A DNA stretch of 5,031 nt from Ignavibacteriales bacterium (GTDB taxonomy: Bacteria; Bacteroidota; Ignavibacteria; Ignavibacteriales; Melioribacteraceae). The translations under genes were made by a program, and so were the position numbers. The DNA lies in NCBI GenBank assembly GCA_020059785.1, contig JAGVBL010000120.1:1-5031 (forward strand). The letters run 5' to 3'. Numbering within the stretch: the stretch's first letter is position 1; each line of letters starts with the position of its first letter. The notes below the pieces were generated by a model. The model had not been told where the DNA came from. It was given only the letters and a program-made list of their open reading frames with translations, and searched no databases. Positions 1 through 4,493 of the stretch are shown here, in pieces.

Positions 1-30
1 CCGCTTAGCTTCAACTTCCTTATTAACCAT
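1..30 (-). CDS. Possible start of a gene running off the left edge
   Basis: On the minus strand an ATG at 30-28 opens a frame of ten codons (MVNKEVEAKR) that continues past the window edge without a stop. An in-frame TAA lies directly upstream of this ATG, so if the gene is real this is its earliest ATG. The only SD-like stretch, AGGGAG at about 55-50, is about 19 bases from the ATG, which is too far to be persuasive. It lies about 160 bases downstream of the membrane-protein gene on the same strand, so it could be a fourth gene of that operon or a separate unit. Ten residues do not allow a product to be named. Confidence 0.25.
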   Translation of the reverse strand, partial: MVNKEVEAKR

Positions 31-188
31 TTACACAAAATTATTTACACTCCCTGGGGGAAAAAATACAGATACTTAAATCGATGAATGAGTCATTGTC
101 TTCCACATGTCCAACTTTTCAACCTACTTTGTTACTCTGTAACTGATCACACATTACTCATTATTGAAAACTTATAACTCATTAAAAA
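31..188. other. Intergenic stretch with short repeats
   Basis: No gene is visible between the end of the membrane-protein operon and the possible start at base 30. The stretch is AT-rich. It holds an eight-base direct repeat, ACTCATTA, at 156-163 and 177-184, so the starts are 21 bases apart. The related AATGAGT occurs at 87-93 inside a small palindrome (AATGA-G-TCATT, 87-97). A weak hairpin, GTTAC-TCT-GTAAC, lies at 131-143. None is strong enough to call a terminator, because no GC-rich stem is followed by a run of T on the minus strand. Confidence 0.4.
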
Positions 189-698
189 TTACTTATGTCT
201 TATCGTTCCCTTTCTAAATAAAAGCTCAAATAAATTTATTAAAACAATAGTATAGAAACCCAGGTACATCAGCAATGAAGAAAAGAAAGTCAAATAAACA
301 AATGCTTGGTCGACAAAGCGAATTAACCATATTGAACCGAATGTTATAATTACCGAAAGAAGCGGTTCGACCATCAGAACTGTCTTGAAAACTCCATTAA
401 CAATAGAATTGAAATAAAAAATAAAACCAGCTGATAAAAAGATAAATGCCAAACCGAGAATATGGTTATGAGTAGTAAGGAGTAGCTCGCTGACCGGTTT
501 GGGATATGACTCGGGGATATCAAGCTGATCCGATTCAATATTACTGCCGTTAAATCTCTCAACAGTTCCTTTAGGTGTCATTGAAGTGGTTGTTTTTAGA
601 TAAACCAGACCAATTGAGACCCCTATGGTAATTACAATTAAATAAACCGAAAGGAGAATTTTAAGCTGCTTATCAATCAAGTATAATTTTATATTCAT
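189..698 (-). CDS. Four-helix inner-membrane protein, unknown family, next to an FMN-binding protein
   Basis: I do not recognise a named family for this 169-residue protein. It has a short basic N-terminus and four hydrophobic segments at about residues 13-34, 78-98, 105-127 and 132-160. A polar loop lies between the first two (about 35-72, containing TPKGTVERFNG and IPESYPKP). The second helix begins with THNHILG, placing His77 and His79 at the membrane edge; the only other histidine is His168 at the extreme C-terminus. Acidic and basic residues inside the later helices (Glu111, Arg127, Asp130) are unusual for a plain anchor. The ATG overlaps the stop of the FMN-binding gene by four bases (ATGA), so translation is probably coupled and no good SD is needed. 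By context it may be the inner-membrane redox partner of that flavoprotein, possibly binding heme or quinone. This role is inference only. Confidence 0.75.
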   Translation of the reverse strand: MNIKLYLIDKQLKILLSVYLIVITIGVSIGLVYLKTTTSMTPKGTVERFNGSNIESDQLDIPESYPKPVSELLLTTHNHILGLAFIFLSAGFIFYFNSIVNGVFKTVLMVEPLLSVIITFGSIWLIRFVDQAFVYLTFFSSLLMYLGFYTIVLINLFELLFRKGTIRHK

Positions 699-1231
699 AA
701 GTCATTGCCTATTAAACTGATCAGTATGGTTAATTTTCTTATTCCTTTAGTTATAGAATTTACAGAAATTGTTGCCCCGCTTATAGTGCTAATTTCATCG
801 CCAATTTTATAAGAGGAAGAATTATCTTTTCCATTAAACTGATCAAGCCATTTTTTGTTAGAAATCTGTCCACCGTACGGCTCGCGGTATTTTACTATTT
901 CACACATCATAACTCCGTTATACCTGTTAATTAAGACCAGGAAGGTTATTGGCTGTGATTTTCCGTAAACGTTATCAAGTATTCCGGTAGCGATATAATC
1001 ATCACCGCGATAGACCTTCCACATATACAGGAAATCTTTAAAAAATTTCTGACCTGATTTTTTTTCAATCTCCTGCTTAATGTTCCCCGGAATTTTGTAA
1101 TTAATAAATTCAAGTCTGGTCTCAAATTCAAAATTATTTCTAATCAAGCTTTCGACATCTGACTTAAGGTCGGAGTCGGAAGGAGTCATGGAGTTAAAAA
1201 CAATTAGAGAAATAATGATTAATTTATTCAT
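695..1231 (-). CDS. Exported FMN-binding domain protein (RnfG/NqrC-like FMN_bind)
   Basis: This protein of 178 residues begins with a hydrophobic export-like segment (MNKLIIISLIVFN). The C-terminal half matches the FMN_bind domain of RnfG and NqrC: a GVMMCEIVKYREPYGG strand region (about 105-121), then WLDQFNGK (about 128-135), then the flavin-attachment motif SGATIS (151-156). In this family ApbE links FMN to the threonine of the SGAT motif by a phosphoester bond, here Thr154, and the flavin carries electrons outside the cytoplasm. The aspartate usually three residues before that serine is Ser148 here. I chose the ATG at 1231 over the GTG directly before it, because the SD-like GAAAGAGAAG (1243-1234) sits about five bases from the ATG but only about two from the GTG. 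It begins 12 bases after the porin stop and ends overlapping the membrane-protein gene. The domain assignment is strong; the electron donor and acceptor are unknown. Confidence 0.85.
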   Translation of the reverse strand: MNKLIIISLIVFNSMTPSDSDLKSDVESLIRNNFEFETRLEFINYKIPGNIKQEIEKKSGQKFFKDFLYMWKVYRGDDYIATGILDNVYGKSQPITFLVLINRYNGVMMCEIVKYREPYGGQISNKKWLDQFNGKDNSSSYKIGDEISTISGATISVNSITKGIRKLTILISLIGNDL

Positions 1232-1243
1232 CACTTCTCTTTC

Positions 1244-2311
1244 TTAAAACATATAACCGACGCCAAGGTTGAACAATTTAGTTTCTTCATTACCTAGTTC
1301 TCTTGTTCTAATACCGAAGTCGGCTTTGAAGACTACTTCTTGAATCGGTTTGACGGAGATACCGAAAACCCAGTACTTGTAGTGATTTTTCTTATCAGCA
1401 TCACCTCTTAATAATGTGGAAGCGGCAGTATTATAATCGGTATATCTAAAGAACGGAATTATTTCGGTCCGGGTTTTAAGGAGACCCGACAAATCATAGC
1501 CGAGGTCAAAATAAAAACCGAGTGATTTTCTGAAATTTCCTTTTTCGTAATTAATTTGTCCGTATTCAAAGAGAGCATAAAAATTATTGTAATTATATTT
1601 TGCATGGATTTCAAAAATATCGATCTTATTTGTCGATGTATCCCCTGATGCTTTATTATAAGTAAGCGATCCCCCTATTTTCAAACCGGGGAATCCGTTA
1701 TAATCGACCCTTAAATTATAGAGAGGATTTTTTGCATCGGCTCTGAAACCTTTTCTCCTTCCTCCTCTAATTCCATTACTCTCGGAGAATTTTTCATTAT
1801 TAAGACCCTCCATAACTGTTAATTTATAGTCAAAGTCCAAGTAGTTACCATAGAAAGCTATTCCATTTCCGAACCAAGTAGTAGGAATGATTTTATTATG
1901 GTAGTCCGGTCTTTCCACTCCGAAAAAGAGGGGCGGCTCGTGATATTCATTAAGAAGCCCTATTGAAGGCAGAATAACTCCGGCCTGGAATCCGAACCAG
2001 TCGGCATGATGATAATTAACATAAGCCTGTTCAAGTTCCAATTCACCCTGTCCATTCTGGACGAAGTTATGTTCGAGTTCAACTTCGGACTTAAAGGACC
2101 ATTTTTCAGTCCAATTATAGCCAAGGAAGAGAACGAACCGGTGGAAATCGAGACTTTTTGAAACAAATCCTTTTGAGTTAGTTTCCTGATTAAAATGGAG
2201 TTCTCCATAACCTGATAGAGTGACCTTCGATTCATAAAAATCTTCATTCTGAGCTAAAGTGATGTTGGATAAAAAGAGTGTAATCAGCATAAAGAGTAGA
2301 TATTTATTCAT
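1244..2311 (-). CDS. Outer-membrane beta-barrel porin
   Basis: The 355-residue product has a clear signal peptide (lysine at position 3, hydrophobic core 4-18, likely cut after TLA at 20). The rest alternates polar and aromatic residues as amphipathic strands, starting SGYGELHFNQE (33-43), and ends in Gly-Tyr-Met-Phe. A terminal aromatic residue is the usual signal for BAM-mediated barrel assembly. The segment 121-146 (NEYHEPP, GVERP, IIPTTW) resembles a conserved stretch I recall in a porin family of the phosphate-selective O/P type. An arginine-rich loop (IRGGRRKGFR, 181-190) could line an anion constriction; the substrate cannot be read from the sequence. The start is supported by an AGGGGA-type SD centred on 2320-2317, five bases from the ATG. 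It is the first gene of the operon with the FMN-binding protein and the membrane protein, so the transported compound may be the substrate of that redox pair (inference). Confidence 0.85.
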   Translation of the reverse strand: MNKYLLFMLITLFLSNITLAQNEDFYESKVTLSGYGELHFNQETNSKGFVSKSLDFHRFVLFLGYNWTEKWSFKSEVELEHNFVQNGQGELELEQAYVNYHHADWFGFQAGVILPSIGLLNEYHEPPLFFGVERPDYHNKIIPTTWFGNGIAFYGNYLDFDYKLTVMEGLNNEKFSESNGIRGGRRKGFRADAKNPLYNLRVDYNGFPGLKIGGSLTYNKASGDTSTNKIDIFEIHAKYNYNNFYALFEYGQINYEKGNFRKSLGFYFDLGYDLSGLLKTRTEIIPFFRYTDYNTAASTLLRGDADKKNHYKYWVFGISVKPIQEVVFKADFGIRTRELGNEETKLFNLGVGYMF

Positions 2312-2316
2312 TTTTT

Positions 2317-2320
2317 CCCC
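2317..2320 (-). promoter_or_regulatory. Ribosome binding site of the porin gene
   Basis: On the minus strand GGGG, within AAAAGGGGAAAAA, lies five bases before the ATG at 2311. This spacing supports the chosen start. It is one of the stronger SD sequences in the window, in line with high expression expected of an outer-membrane porin. Confidence 0.6.
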
Positions 2321-2341
2321 TTTTTTGTTAAGAATAATACT

Positions 2342-2356
2342 TATTTAGACTAAATA
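2342..2356. promoter_or_regulatory. Perfect 7-1-7 inverted repeat, possible operator
   Basis: TATTTAG-A-CTAAATA is a perfect palindrome with seven-base arms and one central base. It overlaps both candidate -10 elements of the porin operon, the position expected for a repressor site. The 7-1-7 layout is that of Fur-family boxes, and the core TTAG-N-CTAA also recalls DtxR/MntR-type sites. No regulator gene is in the window, so the binding protein is unknown and a chance palindrome in AT-rich DNA is possible. Confidence 0.35.
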
Positions 2357-2381
2357 TAAATAATGATTTCAAAATAATCAA
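2344..2381 (-). promoter_or_regulatory. Candidate promoter(s) for the porin operon
   Basis: Two overlapping sigma-70-like pairs, each with a 17-base spacer, can be read on the minus strand. One is TTGATT (2381-2376) with TATATT (2358-2353). The other is TTGAAA (2372-2367) with TCTAAA (2349-2344). Either would place the RNA start roughly 20-40 bases before the porin ATG. The region is so AT-rich that such matches arise easily by chance, so only the general location is supported. Confidence 0.3.
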
Positions 2382-2483
2382 GAGAATGTTACCTTAATAT
2401 CGTAAAAAGCATATGATTTGTAATTTGCAGTTGAACCGTTGAATTATGAATAATAAAGTAACAAAGAATGAGGATTGGAAAAT

Positions 2484-2603
2484 GGAAAGATGGAAAGAAG
2501 GAAAGATGGAAAGAAGAAAAAAAGGAAAGATGGAAAGATGGAAAGAAGAAAAAAAGGAAAGATGGAAAGATGGAAAGAAGAAAAAAAGGAAAGATGGAAA
2601 GAT
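2484..2603 (+). repeat. Purine-rich tandem array: 15 octamers with a 32-base period
   Basis: The array is 120 bases read as 15 octamers in exact register: eight GGAAAGAT, four GGAAAGAA and three GAAAAAAA. The order builds a 32-base unit (GGAAAGAT, GGAAAGAT, GGAAAGAA, GAAAAAAA). Units at 2524-2555 and 2556-2587 are identical, and 2492-2523 differs from them at one base (2499, A for T). Half-unit remnants lie at 2588-2603 and one octamer at 2484-2491. A degenerate GGAAAAT (2477-2483) and GGAATGC (2604-2610) flank it. The plus strand contains no C, and T occurs only as the last base of GGAAAGAT. The array probably grew by slippage or unequal recombination and may vary in copy number. Confidence 0.9.
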
Positions 2604-2611
2604 GGAATGCT

Positions 2612-2620
2612 AGGAGGTGA
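2612..2620 (+). promoter_or_regulatory. Isolated perfect SD-like sequence before plsY
   Basis: AGGAGGTGA matches the full complement of the usual 16S rRNA 3' end, a stronger match than any SD used by the genes here. It ends 57 bases before the plsY ATG, too far to serve that start. No ATG, GTG or TTG follows at normal distance in an open frame. An ATT at 2625, seven bases after GGAGG, opens a 17-codon frame that ends at the TAA overlapping the plsY ATG (TAATG, 2676-2680). This could be a leader peptide with a rare start, or an accident of purine-rich sequence. Confidence 0.25.
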
Positions 2621-2668
2621 AGAGATTTTTATTGAAAGGGTGAAATTGTTAAATTTGGTAAACGTTAA

Positions 2669-2673
2669 AAGGA
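2669..2673 (+). promoter_or_regulatory. plsY: Ribosome binding site of plsY
   Basis: AAGGA lies four bases before the plsY ATG at 2678. It is modest and close to the start. An in-frame TAA at 2666-2668 rules out any earlier plsY start, so this ATG is fixed at the upstream side. Confidence 0.5.
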
Positions 2674-2677
2674 AATA

Positions 2678-3307
2678 ATGGAATACTTAATAAGTTTAGT
2701 AATTGGATTAGTTTTTGGTTCATTTCCAACTGCATATATATTCTTAAAAAAATTCAAACAAATTGACATCACCGAAAACGGAAGCGGTAATGTAGGTGCT
2801 ATGAATTCATTCCGCTTATCAAAATCAAAATCAATCGGGTTAATAGTTCTTATAATCGATTTCATAAAAGGATTAGCAACTGTCTGGTTGATCGGATTAA
2901 TCTTTGGTGATATTTTTCTTTACAAAGTAATTGGATTAATAGGCGCAGTATTAAGTCATTGTTATTCTTTCTGGATAAGATTCAAAGGTGGAAGAGGGCT
3001 TGCAACGGCAGCCGGAGGAGCTGTACTTATCTCCTATCCAACGATGATAGTATGGGTTGTAATGTGGTTAATTACATTTATTTTCCGCCGGAATATTCAT
3101 TTCAGTAATTTTGCTTCAACGCTTCTTACAGCTATCCTAACATATACATCTGCAGATGTATTAAACCGTCTATCAAACAGACCGGCAGAAAGCAGTATAG
3201 AATTTTCAATTCCGGTTTCGATTGTACTTATAATAATATTAACAAGGCATATAGAGCCGATAAAAAATTATATAAAACAACAAGCAGAAAAATCGAGGAA
3301 GGAATAA
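2678..3307 (+). CDS. plsY: Glycerol-3-phosphate acyltransferase PlsY
   Basis: PlsY is an integral inner-membrane enzyme that moves an acyl group from acyl-phosphate (made by PlsX) to sn-glycerol-3-phosphate, giving lysophosphatidic acid, the first step of membrane phospholipid synthesis. The 209-residue length fits the family. All three family motifs are present in order: GSFPTAY (14-20), GSGNVGAMNSFR (35-46) and GGRGLATAAGG (104-114). The hydrophobic helices around them leave the motifs in loops, with later helices at about 121-137 and 176-188. Relative to the common GATN and GGKG versions, this copy has GAMN and GGRG, both conservative enough for an active enzyme. The C-terminus is charged (QQAEKSRKE). 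It is the first gene of a three-gene operon, ending one base before the htrA-type gene. plsX is not in the window. Confidence 0.95.
   Translation: MEYLISLVIGLVFGSFPTAYIFLKKFKQIDITENGSGNVGAMNSFRLSKSKSIGLIVLIIDFIKGLATVWLIGLIFGDIFLYKVIGLIGAVLSHCYSFWIRFKGGRGLATAAGGAVLISYPTMIVWVVMWLITFIFRRNIHFSNFASTLLTAILTYTSADVLNRLSNRPAESSIEFSIPVSIVLIIILTRHIEPIKNYIKQQAEKSRKE
3296..3303 (+). promoter_or_regulatory. Ribosome binding site of the serine protease gene
   Basis: AGGAAGGA lies inside the last codons of plsY, five bases before the ATG at 3309. It is a strong SD and confirms the start that leaves only one base after the plsY stop. Confidence 0.65.
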
Positions 3308-3308
3308 A

Positions 3309-4493
3309 ATGAATAAGGGAAGAATTATAATTGCAACTGCAATAGTTACATTGATTATTGCAACAGCAGTGTTTGCATTTATTTTTAAGGGGGCACCCTC
3401 TCATAATTCAAATTATAGTTCAATAATGAGTGACAGTAGTATTAATGCAGTTCAGGCATCTAATCAGCAAGAAATTCAGCAAGATATCTCGGCATCAAGA
3501 GCTACTATTATTACCAAAACTGCCTCCGAGGTGAGTCCCGCAGTTGTAGGAATTAACGTTACAGAAATTCGTCAGGTGCGCGATATATTTTCGAGCGATC
3601 CTCTCTACAGATATTTTTTCGGCGATAGAGTATTTAATCAGCAGATAAAAAACTTAGGTTCAGGAGTAATTATTTCTCCTGACGGATATGTTCTTACCAA
3701 TGATCACGTAGCAGGGAATGCAATTGAAGCAATTGTAACAATGACCGATGGAACGCAGCATGAAGCAAAGATAATCGGGAGCGATCCATCGAGTGATATC
3801 TGTCTGCTTAAAATAAAAGGGAACAACTTCCCATTTGTTAAGCTTGGTGATTCAGATAAAATTATGATTGGTGAATGGGTCATCGCACTTGGAAATCCAT
3901 TCGGTTTATTCGACATTAACGATCAGCCGACGGTTACTGTTGGTGTAGTAAGTGCCAAGGGGATGAATTTAGGTGCGCAGGATAACCGATATTACGTTAA
4001 CATGATCCAGACAGATGCTGCAATCAACACCGGAAACAGCGGAGGTCCATTAGTAAATGCATTCGGCGAGTTAATCGGTATGAATACACTTATTTACACA
4101 GCCGGTTCAGCAGGAAACATCGGATTGGGTTTTGCCATACCGATAAATAAAATAAAACGTGTAATTGATGAACTAAAAACCAACGGCAAAGTGGACCGTG
4201 ATTTCTGGACGGGACTTAGTATTCAGACCATTGATCAGGCAATAGCAAAGGCATACGATTTAAAGAGCACGCGCGGAGTAATTGTAACACAGGTTCAGCG
4301 TAATTCACCGGCAGAAAAAGCCGGGATTAAAATTTATGATATAATTACCGGCATCAATAATTTTAAGATCAATAATGAAACTACAATGATCGGGAAGCTT
4401 CAGGAATTCAGAACCGGTGATCAACTTGAAGTAAAAATTATCCGTGAGGGGAAACAGATTTCAGTTAAACTTGTACTGGAGAGAAGAAAATGA
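3309..4493 (+). CDS. HtrA/Deg-family serine protease, membrane-anchored with one PDZ domain
   Basis: This is a trypsin-fold protease of envelope protein quality control; family members degrade or sense misfolded proteins in the periplasm. The 394 residues begin with a basic stub and one hydrophobic helix (6-26) with no clear signal-peptidase site, so the protein is probably anchored in the inner membrane facing the periplasm. A polar Gln/Ser-rich linker follows (31-65). The protease domain (about 70-290) has the complete triad: His133 in TNDHVAG, Asp163 in SSDICLLKI and Ser244 in TGNSGGP. The FSSDPLYRYFFGD stretch (94-106) matches the LA-loop region of HtrA proteins. A single PDZ domain covers about 300-392, ending just before the stop. 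One anchor plus one PDZ is the DegS-like layout, unlike the two PDZ domains of DegP, though sequence alone does not show a sigma-E-type signalling role. The stop overlaps the purB start by ATGA. Confidence 0.95.
   Translation: MNKGRIIIATAIVTLIIATAVFAFIFKGAPSHNSNYSSIMSDSSINAVQASNQQEIQQDISASRATIITKTASEVSPAVVGINVTEIRQVRDIFSSDPLYRYFFGDRVFNQQIKNLGSGVIISPDGYVLTNDHVAGNAIEAIVTMTDGTQHEAKIIGSDPSSDICLLKIKGNNFPFVKLGDSDKIMIGEWVIALGNPFGLFDINDQPTVTVGVVSAKGMNLGAQDNRYYVNMIQTDAAINTGNSGGPLVNAFGELIGMNTLIYTAGSAGNIGLGFAIPINKIKRVIDELKTNGKVDRDFWTGLSIQTIDQAIAKAYDLKSTRGVIVTQVQRNSPAEKAGIKIYDIITGINNFKINNETTMIGKLQEFRTGDQLEVKIIREGKQISVKLVLERRK

Larger units (their letters stand above)
2312..2677. other. Divergent intergenic region of 366 bases
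   Basis: This stretch separates the minus-strand porin operon from the plus-strand plsY operon. The porin side (2312-2400) is very AT-rich and holds the SD, weak promoter matches and a perfect inverted repeat. The middle (2477-2603) is the purine-rich tandem array. The plsY side (2604-2677) holds an isolated strong SD-like sequence and the plsY SD. No convincing plus-strand promoter was found. The best weak match is TTGAAC at 2431-2436 with TAAAGT at 2454-2459 (17-base spacer), which would place the whole array in the plsY leader RNA. No tRNA, riboswitch fold or mobile-element end was recognised. Confidence 0.6.

Noticed and set aside
131..143. GTTAC-TCT-GTAAC hairpin as a terminator of the minus-strand operon
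   Set aside because: The five-pair stem is weak and AT-rich, and no run of T follows on the minus strand.
1232..1234. GTG one codon upstream as the start of the FMN-binding gene
   Set aside because: It is only about two bases from the SD-like GAAAGAG, whereas the ATG at 1231 has a normal distance of about five bases.
1960..2247. Minus-strand 95-codon open frame inside the porin gene
   Set aside because: It lies fully within the porin coding region in another frame, has no SD and shows no domain.
2477..2610. CRISPR array
   Set aside because: The repeats are directly adjacent octamers and 32-base units with no unique spacers, so this is a simple tandem array.
2475..2678. Lysine-rich 67-codon plus-strand open frame across the tandem array (TTG start)
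   Set aside because: The repeat cannot form a stop in any plus frame because T is always followed by GG, so openness is a composition effect. The 32-base period shifts frame each unit, giving no real protein repeat. The start is a TTG without an SD.
3704..3916. Minus-strand 70-codon open frame inside the protease gene
   Set aside because: It is antisense to the catalytic region of a clear HtrA-family gene and is a shadow of its codon pattern.
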